Source: Actinomycetes bacterium (lineage in GTDB: Bacteria > Actinomycetota > Acidimicrobiia > Acidimicrobiales > Palsa-688). Taken from it: 39,285 nucleotides of DNA. Both the position numbers and the translations under genes were made by a program. Below, in pieces: positions 7,777 through 15,721 of the stretch; position 1 is the first letter of the stretch; each line of letters begins with the position of its first letter. Below the pieces are notes generated by a model. It worked only from the letters and a program-made list of their open reading frames with translations, was not told the origin of the DNA and did not search any database. The stretch is from contig JAKBAM010000024.1 of assembly GCA_021809105.1 (NCBI GenBank), positions 1 through 39,285 of the forward strand, in the 5' to 3' direction.

Positions 7777-8666
7777 CCGCGGTTTCCGATCAGTCGGGAC
7801 GCCAGCATCAGCACCCCGAACCCGATCACGATGCCGACGAAGCCCTCAGCGATAGGTCCGAAGTGCGAGATCCCAAGGCCGCCCCGGTTGTTGGGGTTGT
7901 GGAGGTACTGCACGTACTGGGCGATGGCCGACACCTGCTTGGCGCTGAGCTGGCCGGTACCGAACACGGGCATCGGCGAAGGGCCCACACGCATGGCCTC
8001 CGCCACCTGCGTCAGGCTGGCGTTGTGGAGGGAGGGGACTATGTCGCCCTTGGAGAGCATGCCGCCGGCGCCGGCTGCCTGGTGGCATTGCGCACAGTTG
8101 AGCGAGTAGTAACGCTGCCCGTCACTCAGCGTGACGCAGCCAGAAGGCGTCCCAGGGCCTGTGCAGAGGGGCGCGACCGTTGGGATGCCCGGCGACGTCG
8201 GGTTGAACGCCTCTTCTCCCACCCGCGGCAGCGGATGGGCGCTGTTGATGGCAGGAAGGTCTGCTATGTAGGCGACCAGGTCCCGGGTCTGGGTGGCGTT
8301 GAAGTACGAATGATGGCGGAGGGCCTGGTTGTTGGTGGCGTTGAGCGGCATGCGGCCGGTCGTGATGTAGAAGTCCGCGGCCGCCGCGCCCGCGTCGATC
8401 AACTCGGGCGAACCGTTGGTGCCCCCGACACCGTTGACCCCGTGGCAGCTCTGGCAGTGGGCTGCGAAGAGCTGCTCGCCGGCTGCGATGTCGCTGGCGT
8501 TGGTGGACACCGGGGCGTTGGCGCCCTGAGCTGCCGTCCCGGTGACGGCCATGAAGGCGAAAGCCGCCACGCCCAGAGCCATGACCGCGGCCGGCCCGGC
8601 GAGGATCCGGCGACGGCTGGCCGGGCCTCGCAGCACCCTCCGTAGGAGCTTCAGGGTCCGGGTCAC
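7773..8666 (-). CDS. qcrC: Diheme cytochrome c subunit of the bc1 complex
   Basis: The 297-aa protein has two c-type haem sites, CQSCH (71-75) and CAQCH (191-195), as in actinobacterial QcrC, which links the bc1 complex directly to cytochrome c oxidase without a soluble cytochrome c. An N-terminal hydrophobic segment (about 21-45) is a signal anchor, and a C-terminal segment (about 272-292) anchors the protein in the membrane. I chose the GTG at 8666 because it overlaps the ctaE stop (GTGA) and places the signal segment near the N terminus. The reading frame stays open to 9173, but that part is out of frame with ctaE, which encodes the real product there. Confidence 0.94.
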   Translation of the reverse strand: MTRTLKLLRRVLRGPASRRRILAGPAAVMALGVAAFAFMAVTGTAAQGANAPVSTNASDIAAGEQLFAAHCQSCHGVNGVGGTNGSPELIDAGAAAADFYITTGRMPLNATNNQALRHHSYFNATQTRDLVAYIADLPAINSAHPLPRVGEEAFNPTSPGIPTVAPLCTGPGTPSGCVTLSDGQRYYSLNCAQCHQAAGAGGMLSKGDIVPSLHNASLTQVAEAMRVGPSPMPVFGTGQLSAKQVSAIAQYVQYLHNPNNRGGLGISHFGPIAEGFVGIVIGFGVLMLASRLIGNRG

Positions 8667-9289
8667 TTGAGCAGGAAGATAGCGGCGAACAGGGCGATCC
8701 ACACGACGTCCACGAAGTGCCAGTAGTAAGACAAGAACTCGACGGCCGGGGCGGTGCGGTGGCCGAAGTGCTTGGTCTTCTTGGCGCGGATGCCCATGAC
8801 CAGCATCCCGAACAGGCCGCCGAGGACGTGGAGGGCGTGGATGCCGGTGAGGACGTAGAAGCAGCTGGTCCAGGCGTTCTGGTCGATGGCGAACGGCCGG
8901 CTGATGTAGTCGGAGATCTGCATCCCGTCGAAGAGGGCGCCGAGAGCGAAGGTCAGAGCCAACCATCCGAGGAACCCGGTCCGGTCGCCCCGCACCGTAC
9001 GTTTGACGGCCATCTGCATCGTGCCCGAGGACACCAGCAACAAGATGGTGGCGTAGAAGACGGTGTGGACGTCGAGGATGTCGCCCTTCGGCGGCCACAC
9101 GGGCGTGGCGGCGCGCAAGGTGAAGAAGGCGGCGAAGAGGCCGGAGAAGAACATCAGCTCCGATGCCAACCACACGATGACCCCTACGTTCAGCAGCGCC
9201 GGTCGGTAATCTGCTGGATTGACCGGCTTGATGAGGGGGGGAGGTGCGGCTGTGGCCAACGGAGCCCCGGGCGGGGAGATCGCAGTCAC
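8663..9289 (-). CDS. ctaE: Cytochrome c oxidase subunit III
   Basis: Subunit III of the aa3-type terminal oxidase, about 208 aa, with five or more hydrophobic segments and family signatures ASELMFFSGLFAAFF, HALHVLGGL and a C-terminal SYYWHFVDVVWIALF. It stabilises the oxidase core in the membrane. The GTG at 9289 is preferred: the frame is open to 9430, but the extra residues are Arg/Gly-rich and not family-like. No strong ribosome binding site is seen. It is first in the minus-strand run with qcrC, qcrA and qcrB. The catalytic subunits I and II are not in this window. An 88-base divergent region separates it from the CtaG-like gene. Confidence 0.93.
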   Translation of the reverse strand: MTAISPPGAPLATAAPPPLIKPVNPADYRPALLNVGVIVWLASELMFFSGLFAAFFTLRAATPVWPPKGDILDVHTVFYATILLLVSSGTMQMAVKRTVRGDRTGFLGWLALTFALGALFDGMQISDYISRPFAIDQNAWTSCFYVLTGIHALHVLGGLFGMLVMGIRAKKTKHFGHRTAPAVEFLSYYWHFVDVVWIALFAAIFLLK

Positions 9290-9377
9290 TGCCCTATTTC
9301 TACACAACCAGCGACCCTGAACCCAAGCTGAGAGCCCGCCTGCGCCCACAGCCGGCCGGGCAGTAGCGTCGAGGCCG

Positions 9378-10310
9378 ATGTCCTCCCTGCACATCGAGCC
9401 CGTCGCATGGGTCGTCCTGGCCCTCGCCATCGCCGGCTACCGCCTCGGTGTCCGCCGGCTCGCGGGGCGCTCCGTCCGCTGGCCGTGGTGGCGCAGCGCC
9501 GCCTTCGCCGGGGCGGTCGCCACCGCCCTCGTCGCCACCACCTCGCCCCTCCCCGCCAACGCGGCGGCCAACCCGACCGAGGGGGCGGTGGCCCAGGTGC
9601 TGCTGCTCCTCGTGGCCCCGCTGCTCCTGGCCTGGGCAGCCCCCCACACGCTGGCGGTGGAGGCAGGCCGGCGCCGCACGGCCGGCCAGGTGCGGGCGGT
9701 CGTGGCCAGCCGGGCACTGCGAGCCCTCACCTACCCCATCGCCGCCTGGGTGCTCCTGGCCGGTGCCCCCGCCGTCGTGTACGGCACCGGGCTCTACGGT
9801 GCAGCCGCCCGCAACGAGCTCATCGGTCAGCCCCTCCAGCTAGCGCTGCTAGCCATCGGGTGCCTCTTCATGTGGCCAGTGTTCGGCGCCGAGCCGCTCC
9901 CCCGCCGGCTGCACCCCGTCCCGGCGATGGGCTACCTATTGGCTCTCCTCCCGTACTTCACCCTGCTCGGCTTTGCCATCGAGAGCCAGGGGTCGGCCCG
10001 GATCGTCGCCACCCACGGAGCCGCGCAAGCAGCCGCCAACCTGGGCAGCGATCTCGAGGGCGCTGGTGGCGTGCTCTGGACCGTCGGCGGGCTGGGGGCG
10101 ATCTGCCTGACCATCATCGTCCTGGTCGGCTGGTTGCGCACGGAGGAGAGAGCGACCCCGAGCCGGGACACCGGCCTCGACCCTGCGGCGGTGGCGCAGC
10201 TGACGGCCTGGAGGCAGCAGCGGGCCGAAGCGGCGGAGGAACAGGCCGCCCGCCGGGCGGCAGTCGCGGATGCCGTGGCGGGCCGCCGGTCCAAGCCCGC
10301 CCGCACCTGA
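9378..10310 (+). CDS. CtaG-like cytochrome c oxidase assembly protein, histidine-poor
   Basis: This 310-aa membrane protein has about seven hydrophobic segments and matches the caa3_CtaG family in blocks such as LLLLVAPLLLAWAAP, FMWPVFGAEPLPRRL and LGSDLEGAGGVLW. Family members assist assembly of the copper centre of cytochrome c oxidase. The usual histidine motif before the VAP block (HMVQH in typical members) reads GAVAQ here, and the other family histidines in the central helices are also absent. The C-terminal 60 residues are a charged Ala/Arg/Glu helix. It is divergent from ctaE, which supports a respiratory role, but copper delivery by these residues is doubtful. Confidence 0.75.
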   Translation: MSSLHIEPVAWVVLALAIAGYRLGVRRLAGRSVRWPWWRSAAFAGAVATALVATTSPLPANAAANPTEGAVAQVLLLLVAPLLLAWAAPHTLAVEAGRRRTAGQVRAVVASRALRALTYPIAAWVLLAGAPAVVYGTGLYGAAARNELIGQPLQLALLAIGCLFMWPVFGAEPLPRRLHPVPAMGYLLALLPYFTLLGFAIESQGSARIVATHGAAQAAANLGSDLEGAGGVLWTVGGLGAICLTIIVLVGWLRTEERATPSRDTGLDPAAVAQLTAWRQQRAEAAEEQAARRAAVADAVAGRRSKPART

Positions 10311-10366
10311 CGGCCGCCCATGGGCACGCCAGGTCACCAGCTCGGCGCCGGGACGCGGTAGAGCCG

Positions 10367-11566
10367 GTGCTGACCGGGCTGGCCGAGATCCGTGCCGCTC
10401 GGCAACGGGTGGCCGCGGTGCTACGGCCTACGCCGGTCGATCACTCCGACTCGCTCTCCCGCCTGGCCGGGCGCCCCGTGTTGCTCAAGGCCGAGCACCT
10501 GCAACGCACAGGCTCGTTCAAGATCCGGGGGGCCTACAACCTCATCTCGCAACTGCCCCCCGGCATCGCAGTGGTGGCTGCATCGGCCGGCAACCACGCC
10601 CAGGGGGTGGCGCTGGCAGCATCGCTGACCGGGCGGCGATCGACAATTTTCATGCCCGCTGGGGCGGCCCTCCCGAAGACCGAGGCCACCAGGTCCTACG
10701 GCGCTACGGTGCGCCTCGAAGGCGAGGTCGTAGACGACTGCATTGCATTGGCCCGCGTGTTCGCCGCCGAGCAGGGGGCGCACTTCGTGGCTCCCTTCGA
10801 CGACCCGGAGATCATCGCCGGCCAGGCCACCCTGGGATTGGAGCTGGCAGAGGAGGCCGGCGAGGCGGAGACCGTCGTCGTCCCAGTCGGCGGGGGCGGA
10901 CTGATCGCCGGCGTAGCCTCCGCCTTGCACTACGTCGCCCCGCACGTGCGCGTGGTCGGGGTGGAGGCTGCCGGGGCGGCGAGCATGGCCGCAGCGGTCC
11001 AGGCTGGCCGCCCGGTCGTCCTCGACAACGTCCACACCATGGCCGACGGCATAGCGGTAAGGGCCGTCTCGGAGCGCAGCTTGGCCCACGTGCAGGCGTA
11101 CGTCGACGAGTTGGTCACCGTCGACGAGGAAGAGATCAGCCGGGCCATGCTGCTGCTGGTAGAGCGGGCCAAAGCAGTGGTCGAGCCGGCGGGAGCCGCT
11201 GCACTCGCGGCCGTCCTGTCCGGCCGGGTCCCCGGCTCGGGAGCCGCGGTCGCAGTCCTCTCGGGCGGCAACGTCGATCCCCTGCTCCTGACCAAGCTCA
11301 TAGACCACGGCCTGACCGCAGCCGGGCGCTACCTGATCCTGCGGATCGTCGTCGGCGACCATCCCGGCGCCCTGGCACACCTCACCGCTGCACTCGCCGC
11401 CATGCACCTCAACGTCCTCGACGTCGAGCACCACCGCAGCGGCCGAGCGCTGGCGCTCACCGAAGTCGAGGTGGCAGTAACCGTCGAAACCCGAGACACC
11501 GAGCACCATCGGGAGGTGCTGCGCGCCCTCGCCGGCGCCGGCTACCAGGCCGAGCCGCTCACCTAG
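10367..11566 (+). CDS. ilvA: Threonine ammonia-lyase with ACT domain
   Basis: A PLP enzyme that deaminates L-threonine (and L-serine) to 2-oxobutanoate (or pyruvate). K52 in SFKIRGAYN is the Schiff-base lysine, SAGNHAQG (73-80) contacts the substrate, and the glycine loop GGGG (175-178) holds the PLP phosphate. A C-terminal ACT domain begins near residue 325 (YLILRIVVGDHPGALAHLTA). The 399-aa length and single ACT domain fit the TdcB/IlvA type of about 400 aa; whether it serves isoleucine synthesis or threonine breakdown is not shown. I chose the GTG at 10367; the frame is open much further upstream, but that region overlaps the CtaG-like gene. Confidence 0.92.
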   Translation: MLTGLAEIRAARQRVAAVLRPTPVDHSDSLSRLAGRPVLLKAEHLQRTGSFKIRGAYNLISQLPPGIAVVAASAGNHAQGVALAASLTGRRSTIFMPAGAALPKTEATRSYGATVRLEGEVVDDCIALARVFAAEQGAHFVAPFDDPEIIAGQATLGLELAEEAGEAETVVVPVGGGGLIAGVASALHYVAPHVRVVGVEAAGAASMAAAVQAGRPVVLDNVHTMADGIAVRAVSERSLAHVQAYVDELVTVDEEEISRAMLLLVERAKAVVEPAGAAALAAVLSGRVPGSGAAVAVLSGGNVDPLLLTKLIDHGLTAAGRYLILRIVVGDHPGALAHLTAALAAMHLNVLDVEHHRSGRALALTEVEVAVTVETRDTEHHREVLRALAGAGYQAEPLT

Positions 11567-11586
11567 AGCACCGGGCTTCGAGCAGA

Positions 11587-11604
11587 CTGATGCGTTAGCA
11601 TCAG
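11587..11604. promoter_or_regulatory. VapBC operator, perfect inverted repeat
   Basis: CTGATGC-GTTA-GCATCAG is a perfect 7-bp inverted repeat ending four bases before the GTG of the antitoxin gene. TGATGC-type palindromes in front of vapB genes are commonly bound by the VapBC complex itself. The short distance implies a very short or absent leader. Confidence 0.7.
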
Positions 11605-11608
11605 ATGT

Positions 11609-11851
11609 GTGCGCACCACTCTCCGGGTAGATGACGATGTCCTCCTGGCGGTCCACGAGCGCGCCCGGCGCGAGAAGCGCACGGCGGGGGAAGTGCTGTC
11701 GGACCTGGCCCGCCAGGCGCTGACAGGACAGGCCGACACCCTCGAGACGGGGCCCGCCGCTGGCCGCCACGGCTTCCGGCCTCTACCCCACCGGGGCGCA
11801 GCCATCTCCAACACCCTCATCGACCGGCTCCGAGAGGAAGAGCCCGAGTGA
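11609..11851 (+). CDS. vapB: VapB-type ribbon-helix-helix antitoxin
   Basis: An 80-aa protein. Residues 1-40 give the ribbon-helix-helix pattern, with the strand MRTTLRVDDDVLLAV and helices through TAGEVLSDLARQAL. The C-terminal half is Gly/Pro-rich and ends in an acidic helix (LIDRLREEEPE) that would wrap around the toxin. It should bind its own operator and neutralise VapC. The stop overlaps the vapC start (GTGA), the usual arrangement. The GTG start has no visible ribosome binding site and may be leaderless, given the operator just upstream. Confidence 0.85.
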   Translation: MRTTLRVDDDVLLAVHERARREKRTAGEVLSDLARQALTGQADTLETGPAAGRHGFRPLPHRGAAISNTLIDRLREEEPE

Positions 11852-12279
11852 CCCGAGCCCTGCTCGACATCAACGTGCTGATCGCCCTGCTCGACAGCGA
11901 TCACGTGGATCATCGCAGAGTCCATGCTTGGGCCGACGAGGGCCTCCAGGGCGGCTGGGCGACGTGCCCGATCACGGAGAACGGGTTCGTCCGGATCATC
12001 AGCCAGCCTCGCTACCCGAGCCCCGTGCCACCGGCCAAGGCCATCGAGCTTCTGCGTGGCGCCTGTGAAGGCGGCACCCACGAGCTCTGGCCGTGCGACA
12101 TCAGCCTGCTCGACGACCAGACCGTCGAGCGCACCCGCTTGCACGGCCCGCGCCAGGTCACCGACACCTATCTTCTGGCGCTGGCGACGGCACACGGCGG
12201 CCACTTCGTGACCTTCGACCGCTCGGTCTCCAGTGCGTCGGTGCCGGGGGCGGGGACACTCAACCTGACGGTGCTCTGA
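11848..12279 (+). CDS. vapC: VapC-type PIN domain ribonuclease toxin
   Basis: This 143-aa PIN domain protein carries the acidic residues of the metal-dependent ribonuclease site: D7 in LLDINVLIALL, E44 in TENGF, D106 in VTDTYLL and D124 in TFDRS. VapC toxins cut tRNA or rRNA when freed from VapB; the target here cannot be predicted. All catalytic positions are present, so the toxin looks functional. Its GTG start overlaps the antitoxin stop. It is convergent with icmF, whose stop lies six bases away. Confidence 0.88.
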   Translation: MTRALLDINVLIALLDSDHVDHRRVHAWADEGLQGGWATCPITENGFVRIISQPRYPSPVPPAKAIELLRGACEGGTHELWPCDISLLDDQTVERTRLHGPRQVTDTYLLALATAHGGHFVTFDRSVSSASVPGAGTLNLTVL

Positions 12280-12285
12280 GCAGAC

Positions 12286-15200
12286 TCAGACGTTGCGGCG
12301 GTAGCGCCCCCCGACGGCGAAGAGAGCATCGGTGATCTCGCCGAGCGTGCACACCCTCACCGCGTCCACCAAGACGGCGAACACGTTCTCGCCGGCGAGC
12401 GCGGCGTCTTGCAGCCGCCCCAGCATGGCCGGGCGCTCCTGGGCGTGGTCGGACTGGAAGCTGCGCAGGCGGGCCAGCTGACCCTGCTTCTCGTCGTCAG
12501 TGGAGCGGGCGAGCGGGATGGTCGGCGGCTCGGAGGCGTGCGGGGAGACGAAGGTGTTGACCCCGACGATGGGAAGGCTCCCGTCGTGCTTGCGGGTCTC
12601 GTAGAGCATGGACTCGTCCTGGATCCGGCCGCGCTGGTATCCGGTCTCCATGGCGCCCAGGACACCGCCGCGCTCGGAGATGGCGTCGAGCTCGGTGAGA
12701 ACCGCCTCCTCGACCAAGTCGGTGAGCTCGTCGATGATGAAAGCGCCCTGCAGCGGGTTCTCGTTGACGGCCATGCCCCACTCCCGGGCGATGACCATCT
12801 GGATGGCCAGGGCGCGGCGCACCGACTCCTCCGAAGGAGTGGTGACCGCCTCGTCATAGGCATTGGTGTGGAGGCTGTTGGCGTTGTCATACACGGCGCA
12901 CAGGGCCTGCAAGGTGGTGCGGATGTCGTTGAACGACATCTCCTGCGCGTGCAAGGACCGTCCCGACGTCTGGATGTGATACTTGAGGCGTTGGGCCCGG
13001 GCGTTGGCGCCGTAACGGTCCCGCATCGCCACCGCCCAGATGCGGCGCGCCACCCGGCCGATGACGCTGTACTCCGGGTCCATGCCGTTCGAGAAGAAGA
13101 ACGACAGGTTCGGTGCGAAGTCGTTGACGTCCATACCTCGGGCCAGGTACGACTCCACATAGGTGAATCCGTTGGCCAGCGTGAACGCCAGCTGCGAGAT
13201 CGGGTTCGCGCCGGCCTCCGCGATGTGGTAGCCGGAGATGGACACCGAATAGAAGTTGTCCACCTGCCGGGCGATGAACCATTCCTGTATGTCGGCCATC
13301 ACCCGGAGCGAGAACTCAGTGGAGAAAATGCACGTGTTCTGGCCCTGGTCCTCCTTCAAGATGTCGGCCTGCACAGTGCCCCGAACGGTCCTGTAGGTGC
13401 GAGCCGCCAGATCCTCACGCTCCGCCGCGTCAGGGTCCCGGCCTTCCTCTTCGACAAAGCGCGCCACCTGCTGGTCCACCGCCGCCGCGAAGAACATGGC
13501 CAGGATGGTCGGCGCCGGCCCGTTGATGGTCATCGACACCGACGTCGACGGGTCGCACAGGTCGAACCCGCCGTACAGAACCTTCATGTCCTCGACGGTG
13601 GCGATCGACACGCCGGAATTGCCGACCTTCCCGTAGATGTCGGGGCGCTCCGCAGGATCGAACCCGTAAAGGGTGACCGAGTCGAACGCCGTCGACAGCC
13701 GCGTCGCCGGCTGCCCCTCCGACAGGAGCTTGAACCGGCGGTTGGTCCGGAAGGCATCTCCCTCGCCCGCGAACATGCGAGCCGGGTCCTCCCCCTGGCG
13801 CTTGAACGGGAACACGCCGGCGGTGAAGGGGAACCGGCCCGGCAGGTTCTCCTCCCGCAGCCAACCCACGAGCTCGCCGTGATCATCGGTGCGCGGCAGC
13901 GAAACCCGCGGCACCCGGGTCCCCGACAGGGTGGTGCGGAACATCTCGTGGGTGCCCCCGCCGGCGGCGACCGTGTCGGACCTGTAGGCCTCGACCGTGG
14001 CTGGCCAACCCTCCAGCAGCTCGGCGGTGTCCCGGTCGAGTGCCCCCTCCGCATCGACGCGCAGTTTGTCCACCTCGGCCTTCGCGGCGCCGTCGGCGGG
14101 TAGCTGGCCCGAGACCGCCACCAGCTGCTGGGCTTTGCGGGCCGCCGCCGACTGCTCCGCCGTGCGGGCGTGGTACTCGCGGACGGTGGTGGCGATATCG
14201 GCCAAGTAGCGCACCCTCCCGGGGGGCAACACCGCCGTGCCCGGGCTCGAAGTCCTGGTGGTGACCGGCTCCAAGCGCCCGCCCCGCGCCCACCCCAGCT
14301 TGGCCGCCAGGTGCTGGTAGAGCGCCGTGACCCCGTCGTCGTTGAATCGTGACGCCACCGTGCCGAACACCGGCAGCTCCTCGCGAGGCACCCCCATCCA
14401 CTCGTCGTTACGGGCCAGCACCCGCCGCACGTCGCGGAGGGCGTCATCGGCCCCGCGCCGCTCGAACTTGTTGATGGCCACCGCTTGGGCGAAGTCGAAC
14501 ATGTCGATCTTCTCCAGCTGCGACGCCGCCCCGAACTCAGGGGTCATGACATAGAGCGGAACGTCGACGTAGGGCACCACCGCCGCATCGCCCTGCCCGA
14601 TCCCGGGCGTCTCCACGATCACCAGGTCGTAGGCGGCCGCCTTGCAGGCCGCGATGACGTCGCCCAAATGGTCGGGCAGCTCGCTGGCCGACCCTCGCGT
14701 CGCCAGGGAGCGGAAGTACACGCGGTCAGGATCCAGCGCGTTCATACGGATGCGGTCCCCGAGGAGAGCCCCGCCGCCCTTGCGCCGCGTGGGATCGACG
14801 GCGATCACGGCGATCCGCAGCTTGTCCTCGCGATCCACCCGGAACCGGCGGACCAGCTCATCGGTGAGCGACGACTTGCCCGCCCCCCCCGTCCCGGTGA
14901 TCCCGAGCACGGGTGCCGAGCTGGCGGCGGCCCGGGCGCGCAGCTGGACCATCTCCGCGTCGGCCAGGCGGCCCGACTCCACCGCGGTGATGACCCGGGC
15001 CAGCACCTGCGGGCCACCCCCGTCAAGCTCGCCGAGCAGACCGGCGGGCACGTCGAGGCCGCGGTCGCACTCGGCGACCATCGTGTTGACCATCGCCGCC
15101 AAACCCATCGCCTGGCCGTCCTCGGGCGAGAAGATCCGGGTCACGCCGTAGGCGTGAAGGGCCTCCCGCTCGGCGGCCACGATCACCCCACCCCCGCCAC

Positions 15201-15492
15201 CGTAGACCTTGACGTCCCCCCGGCCCTCCGCCCGCAACCGGTCCACCAGGTACTCGAAATACTCGACATGGCCACCCTGGTAGCTGCTGATCGCCACCCC
15301 CTGCACGTCCTCCTCGACCGCGGCGGCCACCACCTCTCCCACCGACCGGTTGTGGCCTAGGTGGACCACCTCGCAGCCCTGGCGTTGCAGCAGCCGCCGC
15401 ATGATGTTGATGGCGGCGTCGTGGCCGTCGAAGAGGCTGGCCGCAGTCACGAAACGAACGGGGCGGGAGGGGACGTGGAGTTCCGAGCTCAC
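12286..15492 (-). CDS. icmF: Fused isobutyryl-CoA mutase / G-protein chaperone
   Basis: A 1068-aa adenosylcobalamin enzyme that interconverts isobutyryl-CoA and n-butyryl-CoA; some members also act on isovaleryl- or pivalyl-CoA. The order is typical of IcmF: B12-binding domain (about 10-140, with H24 in FDGHDAAINI), a MeaI-like GTPase (about 190-400; P-loop GTGGAGKSS with K206, and NKFE at 341-344 as the guanine-specificity motif), a linker, and the mutase barrel (about 520-1068; PFTAGVFPFKR, RTNRRFKLLSEG). The built-in GTPase loads and protects the cofactor. The GTG start follows TAGGAAC. It is monocistronic here, between vapC and the ribosomal block. Substrate choice needs comparison of active-site residues. 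Confidence 0.94.
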   Translation of the reverse strand: MSSELHVPSRPVRFVTAASLFDGHDAAINIMRRLLQRQGCEVVHLGHNRSVGEVVAAAVEEDVQGVAISSYQGGHVEYFEYLVDRLRAEGRGDVKVYGGGGGVIVAAEREALHAYGVTRIFSPEDGQAMGLAAMVNTMVAECDRGLDVPAGLLGELDGGGPQVLARVITAVESGRLADAEMVQLRARAAASSAPVLGITGTGGAGKSSLTDELVRRFRVDREDKLRIAVIAVDPTRRKGGGALLGDRIRMNALDPDRVYFRSLATRGSASELPDHLGDVIAACKAAAYDLVIVETPGIGQGDAAVVPYVDVPLYVMTPEFGAASQLEKIDMFDFAQAVAINKFERRGADDALRDVRRVLARNDEWMGVPREELPVFGTVASRFNDDGVTALYQHLAAKLGWARGGRLEPVTTRTSSPGTAVLPPGRVRYLADIATTVREYHARTAEQSAAARKAQQLVAVSGQLPADGAAKAEVDKLRVDAEGALDRDTAELLEGWPATVEAYRSDTVAAGGGTHEMFRTTLSGTRVPRVSLPRTDDHGELVGWLREENLPGRFPFTAGVFPFKRQGEDPARMFAGEGDAFRTNRRFKLLSEGQPATRLSTAFDSVTLYGFDPAERPDIYGKVGNSGVSIATVEDMKVLYGGFDLCDPSTSVSMTINGPAPTILAMFFAAAVDQQVARFVEEEGRDPDAAEREDLAARTYRTVRGTVQADILKEDQGQNTCIFSTEFSLRVMADIQEWFIARQVDNFYSVSISGYHIAEAGANPISQLAFTLANGFTYVESYLARGMDVNDFAPNLSFFFSNGMDPEYSVIGRVARRIWAVAMRDRYGANARAQRLKYHIQTSGRSLHAQEMSFNDIRTTLQALCAVYDNANSLHTNAYDEAVTTPSEESVRRALAIQMVIAREWGMAVNENPLQGAFIIDELTDLVEEAVLTELDAISERGGVLGAMETGYQRGRIQDESMLYETRKHDGSLPIVGVNTFVSPHASEPPTIPLARSTDDEKQGQLARLRSFQSDHAQERPAMLGRLQDAALAGENVFAVLVDAVRVCTLGEITDALFAVGGRYRRNV

Positions 15493-15508
15493 GTTCCTAG
15501 GGTATCAA

Positions 15509-15525
15509 TTAGTCGGACGTCCTAA
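15509..15525. promoter_or_regulatory. Candidate operator upstream of icmF
   Basis: An imperfect palindrome, TTAG-9-CTAA, contains GGACGTCC, itself a perfect 8-bp palindrome. It lies 17-33 bases before the icmF start. The size and symmetry would suit a TetR-type regulator of acyl-CoA metabolism, but no such regulator is in the window. Confidence 0.3.
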
Positions 15526-15553
15526 CAGTGGGCGACGGGGGTGTTTCGTCGCC

Positions 15554-15621
15554 CCTGGTCGCTGGTTCCTCCTGGTCGCTGGTTCCTCCTGGTCGCTGGT
15601 TCCTCCTGGTCGCTGGTTCCG
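15554..15621. repeat. Four tandem copies of a 17-bp unit
   Basis: The unit CCTGGTCGCTGGTTCCT is repeated at 15554, 15571, 15588 and 15605; only the last base of the fourth copy differs. It lies between the icmF promoter region and the end of truA and is not part of any convincing gene. The period of 17 is not a multiple of three. Near-perfect copies imply recent expansion. Confidence 0.9.
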
Positions 15622-15659
15622 CCTGCCCTGGGCCCCCGAGCCGAAGCTTCAGGCATCAC

Positions 15660-15683
15660 AAACCCGTGCCCTGGTGCGGGTTT
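15660..15683 (-). terminator. Hairpin downstream of truA, possible terminator
   Basis: AAACCCG and CGGGTTT form a 7-bp stem, with further pairing inside after two mismatches. It lies about 28 bases past the truA stop. There is no long T run after it, so intrinsic termination would be weak. Confidence 0.4.
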
Positions 15684-15703
15684 CTGATGTCCGAAGGTTG
15701 GGC

Positions 15704-15721
15704 ACCCCCGTCAGCGGGGGT
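15704..15721 (-). terminator. GC-rich hairpin spanning the truA stop codon
   Basis: ACCCCCG-TCAG-CGGGGGT is a perfect 7-bp stem with a 4-base loop. The loop contains the truA stop codon on the minus strand. It may help to end the long ribosomal transcript or protect its 3' end, but it lacks a U tract. Confidence 0.45.

Noticed and set aside
9407-10366. Upstream extension of the threonine ammonia-lyase frame
   Set aside because: It lies over the CtaG-like gene in another frame and is not family-like; threonine ammonia-lyase homologues start near 10367.
12409-14103. A 564-codon open frame on the plus strand
   Set aside because: It mirrors the mutase part of icmF and has no recognisable domain.
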